From contig CALRWV020000003.1 in the NCBI GenBank assembly GCA_943371965.1, positions 186,001 through 250,000 of the forward strand: 64,000 bases of DNA, read 5' to 3'. Under the pieces are notes generated by a model. That model searched no databases and was not told the origin of the DNA. It worked only from the letters and a program-made list of their open reading frames with translations. This DNA is from CALRWV02 sp943371965. Lineage in GTDB: Bacteria; Bacteroidota; JABWAT01. The position numbers were made by a program, and so were the translations under genes. This document shows positions 8,293 to 16,378 of this stretch, piece after piece (position 1 is the stretch's first letter; each line of letters starts with the position of its first letter).

Positions 8293-8763
8293 ATGATTGA
8301 CCAAACTGACGCAGACATCCTAACTTTCCTTCAAACAGACGCAAAAGCTACTTATGCCGACATCGGCAAAAAAGTAAATCTCACTGCACCTACTGTTTTT
8401 GAACGTATCAAGCGACTTGAGAAAATGGATATCATTAAAGGTTATGGTGCTATCATCAACAATGATATTGTTCAGGACAAAATCTCAGCTTTTGTAAGAA
8501 TTTCAACAATTGCAACAGTAGATATGTTGGCTTATTCAGAATTTTTAAAAGAAATAAGTGAAATCAAAGATTGTTATGATGTTGCCGGTGAAGATAATTT
8601 TTTCATCAGAATTGAAACCGAAAATCCGCAGGAACTCAGTACAGTTTTAAAAAGAATCCGCATTATTCCAGGAACAGTGAGAGCGTCAACCGTTTTGGTT
8701 CTCTCCAAAGTATTTGAGAGAAATGTTGACCTTCGGAAATTAATCGGAAAACCGAAATCTTAA
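8293..8763 (+). CDS. Lrp/AsnC-family transcriptional regulator
   Basis: The 156-residue protein begins with an Asn/Asp-type winged helix (IDQTDADILTFLQ, ATYADIGKKVNLTAPTVFERIKRLE). The Lrp ligand-binding (RAM) domain follows (about 65-150: FVRISTIATV, 'YDVAGEDNFFIRIE', 'LKRIRIIPGTVRASTVLVLSKV'). Such proteins form octamers or dimers-of-dimers and sense amino acids or related metabolites. I chose ATG 8293 over a TTG two codons upstream because MIDQTD matches family N-termini. The PKD/WD40 gene starts 17 bases after the stop, so they may share a transcript, although the regulator could also have its own targets. Confidence 0.9.
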   Translation: MIDQTDADILTFLQTDAKATYADIGKKVNLTAPTVFERIKRLEKMDIIKGYGAIINNDIVQDKISAFVRISTIATVDMLAYSEFLKEISEIKDCYDVAGEDNFFIRIETENPQELSTVLKRIRIIPGTVRASTVLVLSKVFERNVDLRKLIGKPKS

Positions 8764-8779
8764 GTTAAAGGATTGCAAT

Positions 8780-11032
8780 ATGAGCCAGGAACTATTTAAA
8801 TCAGCCGGTCCGTTTGTTCAGAAGTTTGATCCAACTTCCGAAAGAAGAACTCTTAAAAGAGCACTTCAACATTCCAACACTTTAATTCATTTCAGTGATT
8901 TGGATTTTTATCCGTTTCCTGAAACCGGATTTATCAATACCGAATTTGCATTCAATGCAAAACAGTTCTTTGAATCAAATCATGATTCAGACGGTCAGGT
9001 TCAGGTTCGTTTTGATTTCGAAAATAAAGGAAATTGGGGAACTGATTTTCAAACTGTTCCTGTGTTTTACCATAAATTTTCTTCCGGCGGAAAAAAAATC
9101 ATCAGAATGCAGGCTAAGCGCGGCGAAATGCTGAGCGAAGTCATAACAAAAGAAATTTATGTAAGAGACGGATTGAGAATCGGTGAAAATCTGCTGCGGG
9201 AAATTGTTTTTACCAATGATGGAAAATCAATCATCATTTTATCATCAAACAGAATAAAAGTGTTAGGTATTGATAGCGGTGACACTTTGCTGATTGGTGG
9301 ATATGAAGAAGAAATTTCAACTATGAAACTTTCTGCTGACGGTAAAACCTTAATTACAGGATCTCAGCAGGGAATTGTAAAAATATGGGATATTTTAACC
9401 GGAGAATGCATAAAAATAATCAATGCGCACCAGAAAGATATTTTTTTCCTTCATGTTTCACCCAGTTCAAAGTTCATTTTAACTTATGGTGCTGATGGTA
9501 TTCTTTCCTGCTGGAATCTTGAGAATTCAGAACCGGTTTGGCAGAATAAAATTTCACGCGAATTTATCAAGACGATTGCGATTTCACCAGACGAGAAAAG
9601 CTTTGCAATCGGAAGTGAACTGAAAACTATCATGACCGGAACATTTTCTGATGGAAATCTGAGCAACAAGATTGAACTGGAAAACTCCTGGGTTGAAAAA
9701 GTGGTTTACAACCAGGCGGGACAACTACTTGCTTCTGTCAGAAACGGACAGGAAGGAAAAATCATCAAAGTGAATGATTTCATGACTGTTGTTAGGGTTG
9801 GGGATGGAGAAACTCTCAATACACTAAAAATTTCAAACAATGGAAAATATGCACTTGTTTTTACAACTGACCACAGAATTAAGGTTTGGGATTTGAATTC
9901 GGGTGATTTTATTTCATCCTTTTATTCAAGCGATGATTGGGTTTTTGATGATCCGTTTGATCCGAATTCAAGCTTGGTTGCGTGTCGCGGCTTTGATAAC
10001 AGCATCAAGCTGTACAATATTCTGAATGGCGGTTGTTTTGCAATCTTCATGATGCCGGAAGGTTATGTAAAATCGAGTGAATTTCATCCGACAGAAAATA
10101 AAGTTGCAGTTGGTGGCACCGACAACAAAATCCGTTTTTGGGATCTTTCCACCGGCGAGGTGAGTGCTTCTTTTGACAGTTCATATCAATGGCCAAAAAC
10201 AACAGCTTTCAACAACGATGGAAGCTTGGTTGCATTTACAACCACAGAAAAAGTAATTCAGATCTGGAAATCAGAAACAGTAGAATTTCAAAAAGAAATT
10301 GTTATGTTTGACGACAAAATCAAACAGGTCGTTTTCAATCACAGCGGTGAAAAACTTTTTATCCGTGGTGAACATACCATTTCAATTTATGATTTGAAAC
10401 TTGAACGCTTTGTTCAGTCATTTGAAGGAAATGCCAAAATTGTCAAAACAGCTATTATTACTCCAGATGGCAATAATATTCTTTCATCCGGTTCAGATTT
10501 TGCGTTGAGATTATGGTCAATCGAAACTGGATTGGCCTTAAAGGAATTTAAAGGGTTAACCAGTTTTGCACAGGAGATTACTGTTACTTCAGATTTCAGA
10601 TATTTGATTTCACGATCTGAGATGGGTCAAATGGTTGTTTGGGATTACAACTCAGCCAAATTGTTATGGCAATTGAACAATCCCGAGAAAAAGGTTAGCT
10701 CCTTTGGGCTTTCAGCAGATCATTTGATGATTGTTTCCTCAATTAAAAATGAAATTTATCTTTGGGCCACTTTAACAGGAAACTCGCTCGGATTTGTCGG
10801 AAAGCACAATGAAACCGTAACGTCGTTAATAGTTCATCCGAATCATAAATTTATTATTTCAGGCGCACTCGACAACACAACCAAAATTTGGAGTATGGCC
10901 GATTACTCATTGATTAAAACCCTTAAAGGCGGTTCAAATCTGCGCCTCTCTCCAACAGGAAGATACCTGATGAATGGATATGGAGGAGAAGTTCGGATTT
11001 GGGATATGAATCATGAATTGAGGATTTCATGA
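8780..11032 (+). CDS. PKD-like domain plus WD40 repeat protein, probably cytoplasmic
   Basis: This 750-residue protein has no signal peptide. Residues about 50-128 look like a PKD domain (SDGQVQVRFDFENKG, NWGTDF, YHKFSSGGKKIIRM). From about 130 to the end there are about fourteen WD40-type units, recognisable by endings such as VKIWDILTGECI, IKVWDLNSGDF, IRFWDLSTGEV, LRLWSIETGLAL, TKIWSMADYSL and VRIWDM, so two seven-bladed propellers or one large one are likely. WD40 propellers are protein-interaction platforms; no catalytic site is visible. The stop overlaps the next start by four bases (ATGA), coupling it to a J-domain protein. PKD domains are usually extracellular, so one in an apparently cytosolic protein is unusual. 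The function is not known. Confidence 0.85.
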   Translation: MSQELFKSAGPFVQKFDPTSERRTLKRALQHSNTLIHFSDLDFYPFPETGFINTEFAFNAKQFFESNHDSDGQVQVRFDFENKGNWGTDFQTVPVFYHKFSSGGKKIIRMQAKRGEMLSEVITKEIYVRDGLRIGENLLREIVFTNDGKSIIILSSNRIKVLGIDSGDTLLIGGYEEEISTMKLSADGKTLITGSQQGIVKIWDILTGECIKIINAHQKDIFFLHVSPSSKFILTYGADGILSCWNLENSEPVWQNKISREFIKTIAISPDEKSFAIGSELKTIMTGTFSDGNLSNKIELENSWVEKVVYNQAGQLLASVRNGQEGKIIKVNDFMTVVRVGDGETLNTLKISNNGKYALVFTTDHRIKVWDLNSGDFISSFYSSDDWVFDDPFDPNSSLVACRGFDNSIKLYNILNGGCFAIFMMPEGYVKSSEFHPTENKVAVGGTDNKIRFWDLSTGEVSASFDSSYQWPKTTAFNNDGSLVAFTTTEKVIQIWKSETVEFQKEIVMFDDKIKQVVFNHSGEKLFIRGEHTISIYDLKLERFVQSFEGNAKIVKTAIITPDGNNILSSGSDFALRLWSIETGLALKEFKGLTSFAQEITVTSDFRYLISRSEMGQMVVWDYNSAKLLWQLNNPEKKVSSFGLSADHLMIVSSIKNEIYLWATLTGNSLGFVGKHNETVTSLIVHPNHKFIISGALDNTTKIWSMADYSLIKTLKGGSNLRLSPTGRYLMNGYGGEVRIWDMNHELRIS

Positions 11033-12015
11033 TGACTACTGATTTATTTGAGGTTTTCACAGCTTACTACAACCAGGCTGTAACACTTTCTGTACAGCAT
11101 GAATTCAAAAAATCATCAGAAGCATTTGATAAGGCATTTGAAGTTTTGGGTGAAATCAGAGGTGAGTGTTTAAAAAAATATTCAGGTAAAAAACTGACCA
11201 GAATCAAATCCGCAGAGGAAGTGGATTATGAAATGCTCAAGGGAATTGTTCTTGAACTTAGGAACAGAGTTGGGGAACTTTCGCTTGAAATTGAAGACAT
11301 TGAAACAGATTTGGGAAAATTTCAGGTTGAGTACAATTCAAAAGTAGGAAAGTATTACCTCGATCTGGATAAATTGAATTATGAGATTCAGACAATGAAA
11401 ATGCGGCTCGATAATCAGGAACTGAGCAATCAGGAAATCGAAAAAATGATTCAAGATCAGCTCCGTGATTTAAAGGAACAGATTTCTGAAGACGAAGATC
11501 AGATTTCTGAAGATGAAAGCACTCTCAAAAATATGATGGAAAAAAACCGTCAGATTGATGAAAAATCAAGAAAAGAATTACGTGATTTGTACCGTGATCT
11601 TGCCAAAATTTACCATCCTGATAAAGCAAGAACCAATGATGAAAAATCGTACTTTGAAAATGTCATGAAGGAAATTAATGATGCATATCATAATTTGAAC
11701 ATTGAAATCTTACGCAGAATAGAAGCAAAGGCACAGGTTTTTATTGAAATTGAACAGATAGGCGAAACGCTTTCCCAAAAAATCGAACGACTAAATGTTG
11801 AAAAAATAAAACTGAATAAGCTGATTCAGAATCTGGAAGCCTTTAAACAAAATCTTTTTGATTCTGACACTTATAAACTGATGACGAAAATCAATACTTT
11901 TCCCGGATCGAAGTTTGAATATTATACCAAACTGATTTCGGATCTGAATGAGAAAATAAAACGTAAAAAAATTGAATTTGAAAAACTCAAATCGGAAACA
12001 GCCGTTTTTGCATAA
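11029..12015 (+). CDS. Coiled-coil protein with internal J-domain
   Basis: This 328-residue protein has a helical N-terminus (1-60, possibly TPR-like), a coiled coil (about 70-180, rich in Glu, Lys, Leu and Gln, with two copies of QISEDE), a J-domain segment and a second coiled coil (about 228-320). The J segment reads LRDLYRDLAKIYHPDKA with the HPD tripeptide at 196-198, followed by a helix III-like 'FENVMKEINDAYHNL'. In known J-proteins, HPD stimulates the ATPase of Hsp70/DnaK, so this protein should recruit DnaK to whatever the coiled coils or the partner propeller bind. There is no Gly/Phe-rich or zinc-finger region, making it a class C-type J-protein. Start ATG 11029 overlaps the WD40 stop. 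No signal peptide is present. Confidence 0.85.
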   Translation: MMTTDLFEVFTAYYNQAVTLSVQHEFKKSSEAFDKAFEVLGEIRGECLKKYSGKKLTRIKSAEEVDYEMLKGIVLELRNRVGELSLEIEDIETDLGKFQVEYNSKVGKYYLDLDKLNYEIQTMKMRLDNQELSNQEIEKMIQDQLRDLKEQISEDEDQISEDESTLKNMMEKNRQIDEKSRKELRDLYRDLAKIYHPDKARTNDEKSYFENVMKEINDAYHNLNIEILRRIEAKAQVFIEIEQIGETLSQKIERLNVEKIKLNKLIQNLEAFKQNLFDSDTYKLMTKINTFPGSKFEYYTKLISDLNEKIKRKKIEFEKLKSETAVFA

Positions 12016-12090
12016 ATTCTGACCATTCAACTAAATCAGGTCAATATGTTCTTAGCTGTATTTTAAAAATCTGATTAATGGTAAATTGCG

Positions 12091-12098
12091 TATATTTG
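12091..12098 (+). promoter_or_regulatory. TATATTTG promoter element of the cupredoxin operon
   Basis: A perfect TAnnTTTG element lies 18 bases before ATG 12117. No TTG is present at 19-21 bases upstream (CTG at 12071-12073 gives a 17-base spacer). Its position downstream of an in-frame ATG at 12078 argues that 12117 is the real start. Confidence 0.5.
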
Positions 12099-12116
12099 AA
12101 AAACTGCCGGATAATT

Positions 12117-12815
12117 ATGAATAGAACAAATTTCAGAATCCTTTTTCTTGTCATTATTTGCGGAATCATACCTGATTTTGAATCCTCAGCACAAACCCAA
12201 CAAAAATCACTTTCCGGTACCATTGAAATTCCTTTAAAATCAGCAGCTCTTGGTGTTAGATCTCGCGGTAATGCTTACCGTAGCCGTTATGGTCTGAAAA
12301 AGGAATCCAAACAGGAAGAGAAAACAAATCCCTTTGATGATATTATTGTTTACCTAACTCCTGTTGACAGAAAACCGGAACTTTTACCAATCCTTCCCAA
12401 ACCTCAATTGAATCAGAAAAATCAGACATTTGTTCCAAGAGTCCTTGCAATCACAAATGGCACAACGGTAGAAATTATCAATGAAGACAAGATTTACCAC
12501 AATGTTTTCAGTTATTCCAGAATTCAAAGTTTCAATATCGGCAAAAGACCAACCGGTGTTGTATATGATCAGACATTCAACAATTCGGGTGCAATTCAGG
12601 TTTTCTGCAATATCCATCCAAATATGTCAAGTTATGTTCTGGTTTTGGATACGCCTTATTTTGTCAAAACTGACGATGAAGGATATTATGTTTTCAATAA
12701 CATTCCAGCAGGGAAGTATTGGCTGGAAATTTTTCATCCTGAATTCGGAACAGAAAAAAGACAGGTTACCATTAAAAACGGAACACCACAAACTGTTGAT
12801 TTAACGCTGAGATAG
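12117..12815 (+). CDS. Secreted cupredoxin-like protein with carboxypeptidase-regulatory-like domain
   Basis: The 232-residue protein has a signal peptide (MNRTNFRILFLVIICGI... ending near SSAQ). I chose ATG 12117 over 12078 because it gives a normal signal peptide and a promoter element lies between them. Residues about 100-178 resemble a plastocyanin/cupredoxin fold with the four type 1 copper ligands in order: H128 (IYHNVF), then C164, H167 and M170 (FCNIHPNM). Residues about 180-232 look like a CarboxypepD_reg-like beta-sandwich (DDEGYYVFNNIPAGKYWLEIFH). The mature protein is therefore probably a periplasmic or exported copper electron carrier. It leads an operon with an adenylate cyclase, an outer-membrane barrel and a ferritin-like lipoprotein; a shared redox or metal task is inferred. 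Confidence 0.85.
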   Translation: MNRTNFRILFLVIICGIIPDFESSAQTQQKSLSGTIEIPLKSAALGVRSRGNAYRSRYGLKKESKQEEKTNPFDDIIVYLTPVDRKPELLPILPKPQLNQKNQTFVPRVLAITNGTTVEIINEDKIYHNVFSYSRIQSFNIGKRPTGVVYDQTFNNSGAIQVFCNIHPNMSSYVLVLDTPYFVKTDDEGYYVFNNIPAGKYWLEIFHPEFGTEKRQVTIKNGTPQTVDLTLR

Positions 12816-12824
12816 GAAGTTGAG

Positions 12825-14537
12825 ATGTTCAATAAAATTCAGAATAAAATCATTATTCTTTTCGTATCGGTTCTGTTTCTTGTTTTGCTTGGTGTTCTGC
12901 TTGTCATAACACAAAATGTGAAATCTGAACTTCTGGCAAAACTGAATCAGGATTTCAAGGAATCCCAATCAACTTTTGACAGGATCCAGAAATTAAGTTA
13001 TGCACGTTTGGTTGAATCTTCAGTTCTGATTTCTGAAGAACCACTTTTCAAACAGGCTATTTCAACTGTCTATCAAAAAGATTCAAATCCATCATTGAAT
13101 CATGAAACAACTTTGCAGCTTATTAATGATTTGGGTGAGCTTGTTCTTGTTGATATGATGATTGTAACTGACAAAAATGGAGTTATGCTGGCAAGTCTTA
13201 CCGAGCCTGAAAAATACGGTGACGATTTAAAAACTAACCCAAGTATTCAAAATGCAGTTGCAGGTAATGATCCTGAAGCATCACCAAAATTAATTGATAT
13301 CTGGGCGTTTGATAACCGATTGTTTCAGGTAGTCTCAGTTCCAACTTTTGTCGCCAGTTCAACACAAATTCTGGGTACACTGACTATGGGAAATGTAATC
13401 AGTGAAATAGAGGCTGATTCACTTAAAAATCAGACCGGATTTGAAGTTTCATTTATTCTGGATGATAAAATTGTTGCTTCAACTTTTGATGTAAATACCC
13501 AATTTGAATTGGCAAAACAAATTGCAGCGAATGATTCGATTGTTTCAAAAGTACATGCTACTATGGCAACAAGTGATATTTTTGATATTTTTTTGAATAA
13601 TGAACGTTATTTCAGTGTTATGGCACCCGTAGGGAAAGGTGCAAATGCTTATTATCTGCTTTCAAGTTCTGAAACTAAGGAATTGGCGATTTTGTCCAGT
13701 TTGCAGAACACAATTTACATTTCTGGAATTGTTGCATTACTGATTTCAATTACTGTTTCAATTTTTCTGGGACGTGCATTGGGAAAACCAATTCTCGAAC
13801 TTTCTGCAGGTGTTAAAAAAGTTTCTGCCGGAAATTATGATGTCAGCATTCCGGTTACAACCAAAGACGAAATCGGAACTCTAACAACATCATTTAACGA
13901 AATGACCCAGGGACTGAAGGAAAGATTTCATTTACTCCGTTACGTTGGAAGCCATACCAAAGAAATGATTCAAAGTTCTGAAACTACCGATGTGAAATTG
14001 GGTGGCGAACGGCAGGAATTAACCGTTCTTTTTTCTGATATCCGCGGTTTTACTGCATACTCTGAAAAAATATCACCCGAAGAAGTCATTAACATGTTGA
14101 ATTCATATTTAAGCGTTCAGGCTGAATTGGTGTCAACTTACAAAGGCTCAGTAGATAAATTCGTCGGTGATGAAATGGTTGCGATATTCCGCGGTGAACA
14201 TCATCAGCAACGTGCTGTTCAATGTGGAATTGAAATCATGAAAGCAACATCTACACTGAATGAAGATGCAGAAAAACAGATTGCCATTGGTGTTGGAATT
14301 AATTCTGGTCAGGTTGTTATGGGAAATATGGGTTCAAAAGATAGACTTGATTACACAGTTATAGGTGCAAATGTGAATTTGGGGGCCAGATTATGCAGTG
14401 CTGCAAAACCCGGACAGATTTTAATTACCTATGAAACTCTCCACGGTTACGATCATCTTTTTATCACAAAAGAACTTCCTCCGATGAATTTCAAGGGATT
14501 CAGCAAACCGATTGCAATTTTCGAGGTTTTATCATGA
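12825..14537 (+). CDS. Membrane-bound class III adenylate cyclase with Cache-like sensor and HAMP
   Basis: In order, the 570-residue protein has a membrane helix (about 8-29), a periplasmic sensor region (about 30-285, Cache-like, with MMIVTDKNGVMLAS and VSVPTF), a second helix (about 295-315), a HAMP domain (GKPILELSAGVKKVSAGNYD) and a class III cyclase domain (about 395-568). The metal-binding aspartates are in FSDIRGFT (near 404) and FVGDEMVAIF (near 448). 'LDYTVIGANVNLGARL' carries the catalytic Asn and Arg. The Lys in 'DKFVGDE' and the Asp/Thr pattern in 'LDYTVIG' favour ATP, so the product should be cAMP. The gene starts 9 bases after the cupredoxin gene and overlaps the barrel gene by four bases, so the periplasmic signal may concern metal or redox state. 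Confidence 0.92.
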   Translation: MFNKIQNKIIILFVSVLFLVLLGVLLVITQNVKSELLAKLNQDFKESQSTFDRIQKLSYARLVESSVLISEEPLFKQAISTVYQKDSNPSLNHETTLQLINDLGELVLVDMMIVTDKNGVMLASLTEPEKYGDDLKTNPSIQNAVAGNDPEASPKLIDIWAFDNRLFQVVSVPTFVASSTQILGTLTMGNVISEIEADSLKNQTGFEVSFILDDKIVASTFDVNTQFELAKQIAANDSIVSKVHATMATSDIFDIFLNNERYFSVMAPVGKGANAYYLLSSSETKELAILSSLQNTIYISGIVALLISITVSIFLGRALGKPILELSAGVKKVSAGNYDVSIPVTTKDEIGTLTTSFNEMTQGLKERFHLLRYVGSHTKEMIQSSETTDVKLGGERQELTVLFSDIRGFTAYSEKISPEEVINMLNSYLSVQAELVSTYKGSVDKFVGDEMVAIFRGEHHQQRAVQCGIEIMKATSTLNEDAEKQIAIGVGINSGQVVMGNMGSKDRLDYTVIGANVNLGARLCSAAKPGQILITYETLHGYDHLFITKELPPMNFKGFSKPIAIFEVLS

Positions 14538-15727
14538 GAAAAATTGTTCTGCTGTCATTTTTGCTTTTCAGTTTGAATCTTTCTGCACAGGTTGAATGGT
14601 CAGGAATTCTGGACGCCGGTTTTACAATGGGTGGAAAAGAATCCAACACAATTACTAATGGAATTTCAGATAAATATCCCAATTTCAATATTCAATCACT
14701 CAGTCTTTTTCTATTTTCACAATTGAATGATGATTTCAGTTTCAATGGGAAATTATTGTATTATCCAAGATTGTATGGTATTCAGTCACCCGCTCGAATT
14801 GTGATGGCAAATGTGAGTTGGGATCCTCAAGGAGAAAGTTTTGGATTTTCGGCAGGTAAAATCTTAACTCCTTTCGGATTGTATCCCAAAAAACAGCACT
14901 CTTCTGATAATATTTCATTTTTACCACCCTTGGCTTACAGTTATTTTGTGAATATCGCATCAAAGAATGAAGGACATCCGGGTTATTGGCCTCTTGCAGG
15001 AGAAGTTGGTTCCTATGGAGCAAATGAAGTGGGAAGTACTACCATTTTTGAATCAGGTTATCAGACAGGAATAAAAGGGTATTTCGTTTATGATGAATGG
15101 ATTGATATTGAAATTGCTCTGACCAATTCTCCTGCTTCAAATCCGGCAGAAATTAAAAGTAACAACGCAATTTCAACACAGGGAAGAATTGGTTTCAAAC
15201 CAGCGATATGGTACAATTTAGGAATTTCATTCAATTATGGTTCTTATATGGATGAAACACCTGCCCTTGAAAATGAAAGCAAGTACAAACAATTAACAAT
15301 CGGAATTGATCAGTCATTTGCGTACTCATATTTTGAAATTTCAGGTGAATATATTTTCAATAAATGGAATGCACCAAAATTTGCAGGTGGATTTTATGAT
15401 TACGACAAAGTCACCAAAGAAGTGATGAACTTTGAATTATATTCCCATATGTTTTATACTGATATTAAAATCGATATTCCATTTTTCCCCGGTTTATTTC
15501 TTGGAACAAGGTTGGAACGGATACTATTTCCAGAATTCACAAATCCAAATTCTTTAAAAGGAAAAGAAAGATGGGATTCAGATATTGATCGGATAACAGG
15601 AGTTTTGGGATACAGAGCTTCAAAGGAAGTTATTTTAAAAGCAATCGGTTTTATTCAGAAAACAAAATCAGTGGCTGTTGATCCGAAAGATGATGGATTG
15701 GCTTTACAGGTATCAGTAAGTTTTTAA
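14534..15727 (+). CDS. Outer-membrane beta-barrel protein (porin-like)
   Basis: The 397-residue protein has a signal peptide (MRKIVLLSFLLFSLNLSAQ) and then alternating polar/hydrophobic strands rich in Tyr, Phe, Gly and Asn, ending with 'LALQVSVSF'. A C-terminal Phe is the usual outer-membrane insertion mark. Early blocks (SFSAGKILTPFGLYPKKQ-type wording and 'GYQTGIKGYFVYDEWIDIEIALTNSPASNP') resemble FCB porin-like proteins of unknown substrate. It starts inside the cyclase stop (ATGA) and is followed after 13 bases by the ferritin-like gene. A channel for a metal or small solute is conceivable; nothing in the sequence fixes the substrate. Confidence 0.75.
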   Translation: MRKIVLLSFLLFSLNLSAQVEWSGILDAGFTMGGKESNTITNGISDKYPNFNIQSLSLFLFSQLNDDFSFNGKLLYYPRLYGIQSPARIVMANVSWDPQGESFGFSAGKILTPFGLYPKKQHSSDNISFLPPLAYSYFVNIASKNEGHPGYWPLAGEVGSYGANEVGSTTIFESGYQTGIKGYFVYDEWIDIEIALTNSPASNPAEIKSNNAISTQGRIGFKPAIWYNLGISFNYGSYMDETPALENESKYKQLTIGIDQSFAYSYFEISGEYIFNKWNAPKFAGGFYDYDKVTKEVMNFELYSHMFYTDIKIDIPFFPGLFLGTRLERILFPEFTNPNSLKGKERWDSDIDRITGVLGYRASKEVILKAIGFIQKTKSVAVDPKDDGLALQVSVSF

Positions 15728-15740
15728 CCAGGAGTTTATT

Positions 15741-16301
15741 ATGGACCGCAGAGATTTTTTAAAAACAGGAATGTTAGGTTCAGGTTTGGTTGTTGTTCCT
15801 GCAATTCTGACTTCATGTGATATTGTCGATTCAAAATCATCAGATTCTGAAGTTAATAAAAACGGTGATATTGCCTTGCTTAGAACTGCTGCAGAAATGG
15901 AAAATGTTGCAATAGCAACATATAACGCTAAAGCTGGATTGCTTTCTGCTGGACCTTTGGCTGTTGCTGTAGCATTCAGAGATCATCATACTGTACATTT
16001 TGATGAATTGAATAAAGCTTTGACAGCTCTAGGTGTAAGTAAAGTGGTTTATGATGTAAACAAAGCTCCGGATATACGAGTTGCGTCAGCTACTGATGAA
16101 GTTTCTGTCCTGCAACTAGCTGCAACGCTAGAACTGGAAGCATCTCAGGCTTATTTCGCAGCTTCAACCGGAACCATCGGTACCAACATCGCCAAGAAAA
16201 TTCTAATTGAGATTTTGCCGGTTGAATTATTGCATTACTCAGCACTAAAAACTGCTTTGTCTGATCCGTTAAATATCAAGGCACTTTACAGTAATTTATA
16301 A
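15741..16301 (+). CDS. Tat-exported ferritin-like lipoprotein
   Basis: The 186-residue protein starts MDRRDFLKTGMLGSG, a twin-arginine signal, and has a lipobox-like LTSC (Cys about 26), so it should be exported folded and lipid-anchored. Residues about 45-185 form a ferritin-like four-helix bundle: helix A 'LLRTAAEMENVAIATYNAKAG', helix B with 'FRDHHTVHFDELNKAL', helix C 'VLQLAATLELEASQAYF' and helix D 'EILPVELLHYSALKTAL'. The Glu and His residues of these helices are candidate di-metal ligands. Tat export fits a protein that binds its metal in the cytoplasm. It is the last gene of the cupredoxin-cyclase-barrel operon, followed by a strong terminator. Confidence 0.85.
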   Translation: MDRRDFLKTGMLGSGLVVVPAILTSCDIVDSKSSDSEVNKNGDIALLRTAAEMENVAIATYNAKAGLLSAGPLAVAVAFRDHHTVHFDELNKALTALGVSKVVYDVNKAPDIRVASATDEVSVLQLAATLELEASQAYFAASTGTIGTNIAKKILIEILPVELLHYSALKTALSDPLNIKALYSNL

Positions 16302-16313
16302 TCCATCAATTTT

Positions 16314-16344
16314 TTGATTAAAACGCCTTATAATCTTATTTTTA
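16314..16344 (+). promoter_or_regulatory. Putative gltX promoter overlapping the preceding terminator
   Basis: TTG at 16314-16316, a 20-base spacer and TATTTTTA at 16337-16344 (last base differs from TAnnTTTG). Transcription would begin near 16351, inside the loop of the terminator hairpin, giving a leader of about 28 bases. Confidence 0.45.
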
Positions 16345-16378
16345 CATTCTCTAAAAATTAAGGTTATAAGGTTTTTTT
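16326..16378 (+). terminator. Rho-independent terminator of the cupredoxin/ferritin operon
   Basis: CCTTATAATCTTA at 16326-16338 pairs with TAAGGTTATAAGG at 16359-16371 (13 pairs, one G-T), followed by a run of seven T. The T-run ends right at the gltX start codon. Confidence 0.75.

Noticed and set aside
12078..12116. Earlier start for the cupredoxin protein
   Set aside because: A TATATTTG promoter element lies inside it and the signal peptide begins at 12117.
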